Assembly (NCBI RefSeq): GCF_047675955.1
Contig: NW_027328114.1
Location: forward strand, 186,001-250,000
Direction of reading: 5' to 3'
DNA length: 64,000 nucleotides
Source: Chlorocebus sabaeus
Lineage: Eukaryota > Chordata > Mammalia > Primates > Cercopithecidae
Part shown: positions 13,501-25,860 of the stretch, piece after piece
Numbering within the stretch: the first letter of the stretch is position 1
Layout of the letters: every line of letters begins with the position of its first letter
The notes under the pieces: generated by a model
Databases searched by the model: none
Told to the model about the DNA's origin: nothing
The model's input: the letters and a program-made list of their open reading frames with translations, nothing else
Translations under genes and position numbers: made by a program

Positions 13501-14796
13501 AATTTGCAAAGTGATATTGGGAAGCCCATAGATGTCCGTGGTGAAAAAGGAAATGTCCTAAGATGAAAACTGGAAAGAAGCTTTCTGAGAAACTGCTTTG
13601 TGTTCTATTATTTCATTTCACAGAGTTACAAGTTTCCCCTCAAGAAGCCTTTTTTTAAGCCTGTTCTTGTGAAATTTGCAAAGTGATATTTGGAAGCATA
13701 GAGAGGGCTAATGTGAAAAAGGAAATATCTTCCGTTAAAAACTGGAAAGAAGCTTTCTGAGATACTGCTTTGTGTTCTGTTAATTCACCTCACAGAGTTA
13801 CAGCTTTCCCCTCAAGAAGCCTTTTGCTAAGGCTGTTCTTGTGGAATTTGCAAAGTGATATTTGGAAGCCCATAGAGGACTACAGTTAAAAAGGAAACAT
13901 TTTCCGTTAAAAACTGGAAAGAAGCTTTCTGCGAAACTGCTTTGTGTTCTGTTAATTCAATTCACACAGTTACAGCTTTCCCCTCAAGAAGCCTTTCCCT
14001 AAGACTGTTCTTGTGGAATTTGCAAAGTGATATTTGAAAGCCCATGGAGGGCTATGGTGAAAAAGGGAATATCTTCAGTTAAAAACTGGAAAGTAGATTT
14101 CAGAGAAACAGCGTTGTGTTCCGTTAATTCATCTCACAGAGTTACAGCTTTCCACTCAAGAAGCCTTTGGTTAAGACTGTTCTTGAGAAATTAGCAAAGT
14201 GATATTTCGAAGTCCATAGAGGGCTATGGTGAAAAGGGAAATATGTTCAGTTAAAAAGTTTAAAGAAGCATTCTGAGAAACTGCTTTGTGTTCTCTTAAT
14301 TGATCTCACAGAGTTACAGCTTTCCCCTCAAGAAGCCTTTCGCTAAGACTGTTCATGTGGAATTTGGAATGTGATATGTAGAACCCCTAGAGGGCTATGG
14401 TGAAAAAGGGAATATCTTCCGTTAAAAACTGGAAAGAAGCATTCTGAGAAACTGCTTTGTGTTCTGCTAATTCATCTCACAGAATTACAGCTTTCCCCTC
14501 ATGAAGTCTTTGGCTAAGACTGTTCTTGTGTAATTTGTAAAGTGATATTTGGAAGCCCATAGAGGTCTATGGTGAAAAAGGACATATCTTCCGTTAAAAA
14601 CTGGATAGAAGCATTCTGAGAAACTGCCGTGTGTTCTGTTAAAGCATCTCACCGAGTGACAGCTTTCCCCTCAAGAAGGCTTTTGCTAAGACTGTTCTTG
14701 TGGGATTTGCAAAGTGCTATTTGGAAGCCCTAGAGCTCTATGGTGGAAAAGGAAATATCCTAAGATAAAAACTGAAAAGAAGCTTTCTAAGAAACT
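10501..14796 (+). repeat. 4,296-bp tandem unit, first copy (25 monomers)
   Basis: The unit consists of 10,501-11,334, called X here, followed by 11,335-14,796, which matches copy A positions 1-3,462. It is followed directly by a second copy starting at 14,797. The junction lies in the shared word gaaactgct. Before it the sequence follows copy A (ttctaagaaactgct, 3,451-3,465); after it the sequence follows 10,501 onward (gctgtgtgttctg). The breakpoint is therefore in the same monomer phase, as expected for homologous unequal crossing over between monomers. Confidence 0.93.
10983..12010 (+). repeat. 514-bp trimer, two tandem copies
   Basis: Three-monomer unit repeated at 10,983-11,496 and 11,497-12,010. 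The marks are a ctttgagttctg / cgataagactgtttttgtgg monomer, an agtctttggctaag / tttcgaagcccttag monomer, and an ataaatatattccg monomer. The two copies differ by a scatter of substitutions, so this trimer is older than the 4.3-kb duplication that carries it. The start of the window (1 and 515) holds part of the same trimer. Confidence 0.8.
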
Positions 14797-17700
14797 GCTG
14801 TGTGTTCTGTTAATTCATCTCAAAGAATTAGAGCATTCCCCTGAAGACACCTTCCGCTAAGACTGTTCTTGTGGAATTTGCAAAGTGATAATTGGAAGCC
14901 CATAGATGGCTATGGTGAAAAAGGAAATATCCTAAGATAAAAACCGAGAAGAAGCTTTCTGAGAAACTGCTTTGTGTTCTTTTAGTTAATCTCACAGTGT
15001 TACCAATTTCCCCTCAAGAAGCCATTCAGTAAGACTGTTCTTGTGAAATTTTCAAAGTGATATTTGGAAGCCCTTATTGGGCTATGTTGAAAAAGGAAAT
15101 ATCTTCTTTTAAAAACTAGAAAGAAGCACTCTGAGAAACTGCCGCGTGTTCTGTTAATATATCTCACCGAGTTACAGCTTTCTCCACAAGAAGCCTTTCG
15201 CTGAGACTGTTCCTGTGGGATTGGCATAGTGATATTTGGAAACCCATAGAGGGCTATGGTGAAAAAGGAAATATCCTAAGATAAAAACTGGAAAGAAGAT
15301 TTCTGAGAAACTGCTTTGTGTTCTGTTAATTCATCTCACAGAGTTACAGCTTTCCCCTAAAGAAGTCTTTGGCTAAGACTGTTCTTGTGGAATTTGCAAA
15401 GTGATATTTCGAAGCCCTTAGAGGGCTATGGTGAAAAAGGAAATACCCTAAGATAAAAACTGAAAAGAAGCCCTCTGAGAAACTGCTTTGTTTTCTGTTA
15501 AATCAACTCACAGAGTTACAGCTTTCCCCTCAAGAAGCCTTTTGCAAAGACTGTTCTTGTGGAATTTGCAAAGTGATATTTGGAGGCCCATAAATGGCTA
15601 CGGTGAAAAAATAAATATATTCCGTTAAAAACTGGAAAGAAGATTTCTGAGAAACTGCTTTGAGTTCTGTTAATTCATCTCAAAAGTTACAGCATTTCCC
15701 TCAAGAAGCATTTCGATAAGACTGTTTTTGTGGATTTTGCAAAGTGATATTTGGAAGCCCATTGAGGGCTTTGCTGAAAAAGGAAATATCCTAAGATAAA
15801 AACTAAAAAGAAGCTTTCTGAGAAACTGCTTTGTGTTCTGTTAATTCATCTCGCAGAGTTACAGCTTTCCCCTCCAGAAGTCTTTGGCTAAGACTGTTCT
15901 TGTGGAATTTGCAAAGTGATATTTCGAAGCCCTTAGAGGGCTATGGTGAAAAAGGAAATACCCTAAGATAAAAACTGAAAAGAAGCTCTCTGAGAAACTG
16001 CTTTGTTTTCTGTTAAAACAACTCACAGAGTTACAGCTTTCCCCTCAAGAAGCCTTTCGCAAAGACTGTTCTTTTTTAATTTGCAAAGTGATATTTGGAG
16101 GCCCATAAACGGCTACGTTGAAAAATAAATATATTCCGTTAAAAACTGGAAAGAAGATTTCTGAGAAACTGCTTTGAGTTCTGTTAATTCATCTCACAGA
16201 GTTACAGCTTTTCCCTCAAGAAGCCTTTCGATAAGACTGTTTTTGTGGATTTTGCAAAGTGATATTTGGAAGCCCATTGAGGGCTTTGCTGAAAAAGGAA
16301 ATATCCTAAGATAAAAAATAAAAAGAAGCTTTCTGAGAAACTGCTTTGTTTTCTGTTAATTCATCTAATAGAGTTACAGCCTTCCGCTCCAGAAGCCATT
16401 CGCTAAGACTGTTCTTGTGGAATTTGCAAAGTGATATTTGGAAGACCATAGAGGTCTACCGTGATAAAGGAAATATCCTAAGATAAAAACTGAAAAGAAG
16501 CTTTCTGAGAAACTGCTTTGTGTTCTGTTAATTCATCTAATAGAGTTACAGCCTTCCGCTCCAGAAGCCATTCGCTAAGACTGTTCTTGTGGAATTTGCA
16601 AAGTGATATTTGGAAGCCCATAGAGGATTATGGTGAAAAAGGAAATATCTTCCGTTAAAAACTAGAAAGAGGCATTCTGAGAAACTAATTGTGTGTTCTC
16701 TTAATTCAACTCACAAAGTTACACCTTTCCCCTCAAAAAGTCTTTCCTTAAGACACTTTTTGTGGAAATTGGAAAAGGATACTTAGAAGCCCATAGAGGG
16801 TTATGGTGAAAAAAGAAATATCCTAAGACAAAAACTGAAAAGAATCTTTCTTACAAACTACTTTGTGCTCTGTTAATTCATGTCACAGATTTAGAGCTTT
16901 ACCCTACAGAAGCCTTTCGCTAAGACTGTTCTTGTGGAATTTGCAAAGTGATATTTGGAAGCCCATAGAGTGCTATGGTGAAAAAGGAAATATCTTCCCT
17001 TAAAAATTGGAAAGAATATTTCTGAGAAACTGGTTTGTGTTCTGTTAATTCATCTCACACAGATACAGCTTTCCCCTCAAGAAGCCTTTCCCTAAGACTG
17101 TTCTTGTGGAATTTGCAAAGTGATATTTGGAAGCCCATAGAGGGCTATGGTGAAAAAGGGAATATCTTCAGTTAAAAACTGGAAAGTAGCTTTCAGAGAA
17201 ACAGTGTTGTGTTCCGTTAATTCATCTGACAGCGTTACAGCTTTCCCCTCAAGAAGCCTTTTGCTAAGACTGTTCTTGTGGAATTTGCAAGGTGATATTT
17301 GGAGGCCCATAGAGGGCTATGGTGAAAAAGGAAATATCTTCAGTTGAAAACTTGAAAGAAGCTTTCTGAGAAACTGCGTTGTGTTCTGCTAATTCATCTC
17401 ACAGAGTAACAACTTTCTCCTCAAGAAGCCTTTCGATAAGACAGTTCTGGAGGAATTTTCAAAGTGATATTTGGAAGCCCTTAAAGGGCTATGGTGAAAA
17501 GGAAATATCTTCCCTTAAAAACTTTAAAGAAGCTTTCTGAGAAACTGCTTTGTATTCTGTTAGTTCATCTCACAGAGTTACAGCTTTCCCCTCAAGAAGC
17601 CTTTTGCTAAGACTGTTTTTGTCGAAATTGGAAAGTGACACTTAGTATCCCATAGAGGGCTACGGTGAAAAAGGAAAAATCCTAAGACAAAAACTGAAAA

Positions 17701-19092
17701 GAAGTTTTCTGAAAAACTATTTTGTGCTCTGTTAATTCATCTCACAGAGTTACAGCTTTCCCCTCAAGAAGCCTTTAGTTAAGACTGTTCTTGTGGAATT
17801 TGCAAAGTGATATTGGGAAGCCCATAGATGTCCGTGGTGAAAAAGGAAATGTCCTAAGATGAAAACTGGAAAGAAGCTTTCTGAGAAACTGCTTTGTGTT
17901 CTATTATTTCATTTCACAGAGTTACAAGTTTCCCCTCAAGAAGCCTTTTTTTAAGCCTGTTCTTGTGAAATTTGCAAAGTGATATTTGGAAGCATAGAGA
18001 GGGCTAATGTGAAAAAGGAAATATCTTCCGTTAAAAACTGGAAAGAAGCTTTCTGAGATACTGCTTTGTGTTCTGTTAATTCACCTCACAGAGTTACAGC
18101 TTTCCCCTCAAGAAGCCTTTTGCTAAGGCTGTTCTTGTGGAATTTGCAAAGTGATATTTGGAAGCCCATAGAGGACTACAGTTAAAAAGGAAACATTTTC
18201 CGTTAAAAACTGGAAAGAAGCTTTCTGCGAAACTGCTTTGTGTTCTGTTAATTCAATTCACACAGTTACAGCTTTCCCCTCAAGAAGCCTTTCCCTAAGA
18301 CTGTTCTTGTGGAATTTGCAAAGTGATATTTGAAAGCCCATGGAGGGCTATGGTGAAAAAGGGAATATCTTCAGTTAAAAACTGGAAAGTAGATTTCAGA
18401 GAAACAGCGTTGTGTTCCGTTAATTCATCTCACAGAGTTACAGCTTTCCACTCAAGAAGCCTTTGGTTAAGACTGTTCTTGAGAAATTAGCAAAGTGATA
18501 TTTCGAAGTCCATAGAGGGCTATGGTGAAAAGGGAAATATGTTCAGTTAAAAAGTTTAAAGAAGCATTCTGAGAAACTGCTTTGTGTTCTCTTAATTGAT
18601 CTCACAGAGTTACAGCTTTCCCCTCAAGAAGCCTTTCGCTAAGACTGTTCATGTGGAATTTGGAATGTGATATGTAGAACCCCTAGAGGGCTATGGTGAA
18701 AAAGGGAATATCTTCCGTTAAAAACTGGAAAGAAGCATTCTGAGAAACTGCTTTGTGTTCTGCTAATTCATCTCACAGAATTACAGCTTTCCCCTCATGA
18801 AGTCTTTGGCTAAGACTGTTCTTGTGTAATTTGTAAAGTGATATTTGGAAGCCCATAGAGGTCTATGGTGAAAAAGGACATATCTTCCGTTAAAAACTGG
18901 ATAGAAGCATTCTGAGAAACTGCCGTGTGTTCTGTTAAAGCATCTCACCGAGTGACAGCTTTCCCCTCAAGAAGGCTTTTGCTAAGACTGTTCTTGTGGG
19001 ATTTGCAAAGTGCTATTTGGAAGCCCTAGAGCTCTATGGTGGAAAAGGAAATATCCTAAGATAAAAACTGAAAAGAAGCTTTCTAAGAAACT
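14797..19092 (+). repeat. 4,296-bp tandem unit, second copy
   Basis: Matches 10,501-14,796 with a constant +4,296 offset and no indel; no substitution was seen in the stretches compared. After 19,092 it continues without a break as copy A positions 3,463-5,799, whereas the first copy jumps back to X at this point. The equal length and apparent perfect identity imply a very recent duplication, ongoing conversion, or an assembly duplication. Confidence 0.93.
15279..16306 (+). repeat. 514-bp trimer, second location
   Basis: Exact +4,296 counterpart of the trimer pair at 10,983-12,010, carried along by the 4,296-bp tandem duplication. Confidence 0.8.
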
Positions 19093-21429
19093 GCTTTGTG
19101 TTCTGTTAATTCATCTCACAGAGTTACAGCTTACCGCTCAAGAAGCCTTTCGCTAAGACTGTTCTTGTGGAATTTGCAAAGCGATATCTGGAAGACCATA
19201 GAGGGCTATGGTGAAGAAGGAAATATCTTCCGTTAAAAACTGGAAAGAGGCTTTCTGAGAAACTGCTTTGTGTTCTGTTATTTCATCTCACAGAGTTACA
19301 GCTTTCCTCTCAAGTAGTCTATCGCTAAGACAGTTTTTGTGGAATTTGCAAAGTGATATTTGGAAGCCCATAGAGGGCTATGGTGAAAAAGGAAATATCT
19401 TCCGTTAAAAGCTGGAAAGAGGCATTCTGAGAAACTCCTTTGTGTTCTCTTAATTCAACTCACAGAGTTACACCTTTCATCTCAAGAAGTTTTCCTTAAG
19501 ACAGTTTTTGTGGAAATTGGAAAGGGATACTTAGCAGCCCATAGAGGGCCATGGTGAAAAAAGAAATATCCTAAGACAAAAACTGAAAAGAATCTTTCTT
19601 ACAAACTACTTTGTGCTCTGTTAATTTATGTCACAGACTTAGAGCTTTCCCCTACAGAAGCCTTTCGCTAAGACTGTTCTTGTGGAATTTGCAAAGTGAT
19701 ATTCGGAGGCCGTAGAGTGCTATGGTGAAAAAGGAAATATCTTCCGTTAAAAATTGGAAAGAATATTTCTGAGAAACTGGTTTGTGTTCTGTTAATTCAT
19801 CTCACAGAGTTACAGCTTTCCCCTCAAGAAGCCTTTCCCTAAGACTGTTCTTGTGGAATATGCAGAGTGATATTTTTAAGCCCTTACAGGGCTATGGTGA
19901 AAAAGGGAATATCTTCAGTTAAAAACTGTATAGAAGTTTTTTGAGAAACTGCTTTGTGTTCTGTTAATTCATCTCACAGAGTTACAGCTTTCCCCTCAAG
20001 AAGACTCTCCCTAAGACTGTTCTTGTGGTATTTTCTAAGTGATATTTGGAAGCCCATAGAGGGCTATGGTGAAAAAGGAAGTATCTTACGTTAAAAAGTG
20101 GAAAAAGGCTTTCAGAGAAACTGCTTTGTGTTCTGTTAACTCATCTCACAGAGTTACAGCTTTCCCCTCAAGAAGCCTTTCCCTAAGACTGTTCTTGTGG
20201 AATTTTCAAAGTGATATTTGGAAGCCCATAGATGGCTAAGGTGAAAAAGGAAATATCTTCCGTTAAAAACTGAAAAGATGCTTTCGGCAAAACAGCTTTG
20301 TGTTCTGTTACTTCACCTCACAGAGTTACAGCTTTTCCCTCAAGAAGCCTTTCGCTAAGACTGTTCTTGTGGAATTTTCAAAGTGGTATTCGGAAGTCCA
20401 TAGAGGGCTCTGGTGAAAAAGGAAATATCTTCAGTTAAAAACTGGAAAGAAGCTTTCTGAGAAACTGCTTTGTGTTCTGTTAATTCATCTCACAGAGTTA
20501 CAGCTTTTCCCTCAAGAAGCCTTTCGCTAAGACAGTTCTTGTGGAACATGCAAAGTGATATTTGGAAGACCATGGAGGGCTACGGTTAAAAAGGAAATAT
20601 CTTCCGTTAAAAACTGCAAAGAATCTTTCTGAGAAACTGCTTTGTTTTCTGTTAATTCATCTCACAGAGTTACAGCTTTCCCCTCAAGAAGCCTTTCGCT
20701 AAGACTGTTCTTGTGGAATTTGCAAAGTGATATTTGGAAGCCCATAGAGGGCTATTGTGAAAAAGGAAATACCTTCCGTTAAAAACTGGAAAGAGGCTTT
20801 CTGAGAAACTGCTTTGTGTTCTGTTAACTCATTTCACAGACTTACATCTTTCCCCTCAAGAAGCCTTTCGCTAAGACTGTTCTTGTGGAATTTGCAAAGT
20901 GATATTTGGAAGCCCTTAGTGGTCTATGGTGAAAAAGGAAATATCCTAAGATAAAGACTGAAAATTAATTTTCTGAGAAACTGCTTTGTATTCTGTTAGT
21001 TCATCTCACAGAGTTAGAGCTTTCCCCTCCAGAAGCCTTTCGCTAAGACTGTTTTTGTGAAAATTGGAAAGTGATACTAAGTATCCCATAGAGGGCTATG
21101 GTGAAAAAGGAAATATCCTAAGACAAAAACTGAAAAGAAGCTTTCTGAAAAACTACTTTGTGCTCTGTTAATTCATCTCACAGAGTTACAGCTTTCCCCT
21201 CAAGAAGCCTTTCGCGAAGACTGTTCTTGCGGATTTTGCAAAGTGATATTTGGAAGCCCATAGATGTCTATGGTGAAAAAGGAAATATCCTAAGATGAAA
21301 ACTGGAAAGAAGCTTTCTGAGAAACTTATTTGTGTTCTATTATTTCATTTCACAGAGTTACAGGTATCTCCTCAAGAATCCTTTTGTTAAGCCTCTTCTT
21401 GTGAAATTTGCAAAGTGATATTTGGAAGC
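15631..21429 (+). repeat. Large duplicated satellite segment, copy C
   Basis: Full-length partner of copy A (1-5,799), overlapping the second 4,296-bp unit. Beyond 21,429 it continues into sequence resembling copy A positions from about 2,364 onward (tttggaagcatatagagggctaacg against tttggaagcatagagagggctaatg). Copy C thus keeps an older 3.4-kb periodicity that copy A loses at 5,800. The three copies are in the same orientation. Confidence 0.92.
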
Positions 21430-24199
21430 ATATAGAGGGCTAACGTGAAAAAGGAAATATCTTCCGTTAAAAACTGGAAAGAAACATTCTGAGAAACTGC
21501 TTTGTGTTCTGTTAATTCACCTCACAGAGTTACAACTTTCCCCTCACGAAGCCTTTCGCTAAGACTGTTCTTGTGGAATTTGCCAAGTGATATGTGGAAG
21601 CCCATAGAGGGCTATGGTGAAAAAGGAAATATCTTCAGTTAATAACTGGAAAGAAACTTTCTGAGAAACTGCTTTGTGTTCTGTTAATTCACCTCACAGA
21701 GTTAGAGCTTTCCCCTCAAGAAGCCTTTCGCTAAGACTGTTCTTGTGGAATTTGCAAAATGATATTTGGAATCCCTTAGAGGGCTATGGTGAAAAAGGAA
21801 ATATCTTCCGTTAAAAACTGGAAAGAAGATTTCTGAGAAACTGCTTTGTGTTCTATTAATTCATCTCACAGAGTTACAGCTTTCCCTCAAGAAGCCTTTC
21901 GCTAAGACTTTTCTTGTGGAATTTGGAAAGTGATATTTAGTAGCCCATAGAAGGCCATGGTGAAAAAGGAAATATCTTCCGTTAAAAACTGGAAAGAAGA
22001 TTTCTGAGAAACTGCTTTGTGTTGTATTAATTTATCTCACAGAGTTACAGCTTTTCACTGAAGAAGCCTTTCGCTAAGACTGCTCTTGAGGAATTAGCAA
22101 AGTGATATTTGGAAGTCCACAGATGGCTATGGTGAAAAAGGAAATATGTTCAGTTAAAAACTGGAAAGAAATATTCCTAGAAACTGCTTTGTGTTCTCTT
22201 AATTGATCTCACAGAGTTACAGCTTTCCACTCAAGAAGGCTTTCGCTAAGACTGTTGATGTGGAATTTGGAATGTGATATGTAGAACCCCTAGAGGGCTA
22301 TGGTGAAAAACTAAATATCTTCCGTTAAAAACTGGAAAGAAGCATTCTGAGAAACTGCTTTGTGTTCTGTTAATTCATCTCAAAGAGTTACAGCTTTCCC
22401 CTCAAGAAGTCTTTCGTTGAGACTGAGACTGTTCATGTGGAATTTGGAAAGTGATATTTAGAAGTCAATAGACGGCTACTGTGAAAAAGGAAATATCTTC
22501 CGTTAAAAGGTGGATAGAAGCTTTCTGAGAGACTGCTTTGTGTTCTGCTAATTCTTCTCACAGAATTACAGGATTCCCCTCATGAAATCTTTGGCTAAGA
22601 CTGTTCTTGTGTAATTTTCAAAGTGATATTTGGAAGCCCATAGAGGGCTATGGTTAAAAAGGAAATATCTTCCGTTAAAAACTGGAAAGAAGCTTTCGGA
22701 GAAACTGCTTTGTGTTCTGTTAATTCATCTCAGAGAGGTACAGCTTTCTCCTCAAAAAGTCTTTCGTAAGAGAGTTCTTGTGGAATTTTCAAAGTTATAT
22801 TTCGAAGCCCATAGAGTGCTATTGTGAAAAAGGAAATATCTTTCGTTAAAAACTGAAAAGAAGCTTTCTGAAAATCTGCTTTGTGTTCTGTTAATTCATC
22901 TCACAGAGTCACAGCTTTCCCCTCAAGAAGTCTTTCGCTAATACTGTTCTTGTGGTATATGCAAAGTGATATTTCGAAGCCCATAGAGGGCTACGGTTAA
23001 AAAGGAAATATCTTCCATTAAAAACTGGAAAGAATCTTTCTGAGAAACTGCTTTATTTTCTGTTAATTCATCTCACACAGTTACAGCTTTCCCCTCAAGA
23101 AGTCTTTCGTTAAGACTGTTCTTGTTCAATTTGCAAAGTGATATTTGGCAGCCCATAGAGGGCTACGGTGAAAAACGAAATATCTTCAGTTAAAAACCGT
23201 AAAGAAAATTTCTTTGAAACCGCTTTGTGTTCTGTTAATTCATCTCAAAGTGTTACAGATTTCCCCTCAAGAATCCTTTCACTAAGACTGTTCTTGTGGA
23301 ATTTGCACAGTGATATTTGGAAGCCCTTAGAGGGCTATGGTGAAAAAGGAAATATCTTCCGTTAAAAACTGGAAAGAGGCTTTCTGAGAAACTGCTCTGT
23401 GTTCTGTTAATTCGTCTTACACAGTTACAGCTTTCCCCTCAAGAAGCCTTTCTCTAAGACAGTTCTTTTGGAATTTGCAATGTGATATTTGGAAGCCCAT
23501 GGAGGGCTATGGTTAAAAAGGAAATATCTTCAGCTAAAAACTTGAAAGAAGCTTTCTGAGAAACGGCTTTGTGTTCTCTAAATTAATCTCACAGAGTTAG
23601 TTTTCCCGTCAAGAAGCCTTTCGCTAAGACTGTTCTTGTTTATTTTGCAAAGTGATATTCGGAAGCCTCTAGAGAGCTACTGTGAAAAACGAATTATCTT
23701 CATTTAAAAAGTGGAAAGAAGTTTTCTGAGAAACTGCTTTGTGTTCTGTAATTAATCTCACAGAGTTACAGCTTTCCCCTCAAGAAGCCCTTCGCTAAGA
23801 CTGTTCTTGTGGAATTTGCAAAGTGATATTTGGAGGCCCATAGAGGGTTATGGTGAAAAAGTAAATATATTCTGTTAGAAACTGGAAAGAAGATTTCTGA
23901 GAAACTGCTTTGAGTTCTGTTAATTCATCTCACAGAGTTACAGGTTTCCCCTCAAGTAGCCTTTCGCTAAGTATGTTCTTGTGGAATTTTCAAAGTGATA
24001 TTTGGAAGCCTATAGAGGGCTATGGTGATAAAGGTAATGTCTTCAGGTAAAAACTGGAAAGAAGATCTCTGAGAAACTGTTTTGTGTTCTGTTAATTCAT
24101 CTCAAAGAGTTACAGCTTTCCCCTGGAGAAACCTTTCGCTAAGACTGTTCTTGTGGAATTTGCAAAGTGATATTTGGAAGCCCATGGAGGGCTATGGTG

Positions 24200-24890
24200 A
24201 GAAAGGAAATATATTCAGTTTAAAACTGGAAAGAAGCGTTCTGAGAAACTGCTTTGGGTTCTGTTAATTCATCTCACAGAGTTAGAGCTCTCCCCTCAAG
24301 AAGCCTTTCGCTAAGGGAGTTCTTGTGGTACTTAAAATGTGCTACTTGGAAGAACATAGAGAGCTGTGGTGAAAAAGGAAATATCCTAATATAAAAAGTG
24401 AAAAGAAGCCTTTTGAGAAACTGCTTTGTGTTCTGTTAATTCATCTCACAGAGTTAGAGCTTTCCCCTCAAGAAGCCTTTCGCTAAGACTGTTCTTGTGG
24501 GATTTTCAAAATGATATTTGGAAGCCCATAGAGGGCTATGGTGAAAAAGGAAGCATCGTAAGATAAAAACTGAAAAGAAGCTTTCTGAGAAACTGCTTTG
24601 TGTTCTGTTAATTCGTCTCACAGAGTTACAGCTTTCCCCTCAAGAAGCCTTTCGCTAAGGGAGTTCTTGTGGAATTTAAAAAGTGATATTTGGAAGCCCA
24701 TAGAGAGCTGTGGTGAAAAAGGAAGTATGCTAAGATGAAAGCTGAAAAGAAGCCTTTTGAGAAACTGCTTTGTGTTGTGTTAATTCATCTAACAGAGTTA
24801 CAGCTTTCCCCTCAAGAAGACTTTCGCTAAGACTGTTCTTGTGGGATTTTCAAAATGATATTTGGAAGCCCATAGAGGGCTAGGGTGAAA
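24200..24890 (+). repeat. Local dimer repeat, 344-bp period
   Basis: Two adjacent two-monomer units share uncommon variants in the same order: ctaagggagttcttgtgg, gagagctgtggtg, aagccttttgagaaactg, then gtgggattttcaaaatgat. The mark ctaaggga occurs at 24,311 and 24,655, a spacing of 344 bp. The copies differ by several substitutions, so the duplication is moderately old. Confidence 0.75.
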
Positions 24891-25509
24891 AAGGAAATCT
24901 CTTCAGTTAAAAACTGGAAAGAAGCTTTTTGAGAAACTGCATTGCGTTCTGCTAATGCATCGCACTGAGTTACAGCTCCCCCCTCAAGAAGCCTCTCAGT
25001 AAGACTGTTCTTGTGGAATTTGCAAAGTGATATTTGGAAGCCCCTAGAGGGCTATAGTAAAAAAGAAATATCTTCAGTTAAAAATTGGAAAGAAGCTTTC
25101 TGAGAAACTTCTTTGTGTTCTGTGAATTCATCTCACAGAGTTACAGCTTTCCCCTCAAGAAGCCTTTCGCTAAGACTGTTCTTGTGGAATTTCCAAAGTG
25201 ACATTTCGAATGCCCTAGAGAGCTATGGTGAAAAGGAAATATCTTCGGTTTAAAACGGGAAAGAAGCTTTCTGAGACACTGCGTTGTGTTCTGTTAATTC
25301 ATCTCACAAAGTTACAGCTTTCCCCTAACGAAGCCTTTCCCTAAGACAGTTCCTGTCAACTTTGGGAAGTGATATTTAGAAGCCTACAGAGATCTATGGT
25401 GAAAAAGGAAATAGCATAAGATAAAAACTGAAAATAAGCTTTCTGAAAAACTGCTTTGTGTTCTCTTAATTCATCTCACAGAGTTACAGCTTTCCTCTCA
25501 AGAAGCCTT

Positions 25510-25860
25510 TCACTAAGACTGTTCTTGTGCAATTTAGAACGTGATATTTAGAAGCCCATAGAGGGCTATGGTGAAAAAGGAAATATCCTCTGTTAAAAAC
25601 TGGAAAGAAGCTTTCTGAGAAACTTTGTGTTCTGTTAATTCATCTCACAGTGTTACAGCTTTCCCCTCAAGAAGCCTTTCGCTAAGACTGTTCTTATGCA
25701 ATTTAGAACGTGATATTTAGAAGCCCATAGAGGTCTATGGTGAAAAAGGAAATATCCTCCGTTTAAAACTGGAAAGAAGCTTTCTGAGAAACTGCTTTGT
25801 GTTCTGTTAATTCATCTCACAGAGCTACAGCTTTCCCCTCTAGAAGCCTTTCGCTAAGAC
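25510..25860 (+). repeat. Adjacent monomer duplication
   Basis: Two neighbouring monomers share the rare variant caatttagaacgtgatat (25,530 and 25,699) and atcctc(t/c)gtt. They are separated by about 169 bp because the first lost three bases of gaaactgctttgtg. Confidence 0.65.
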
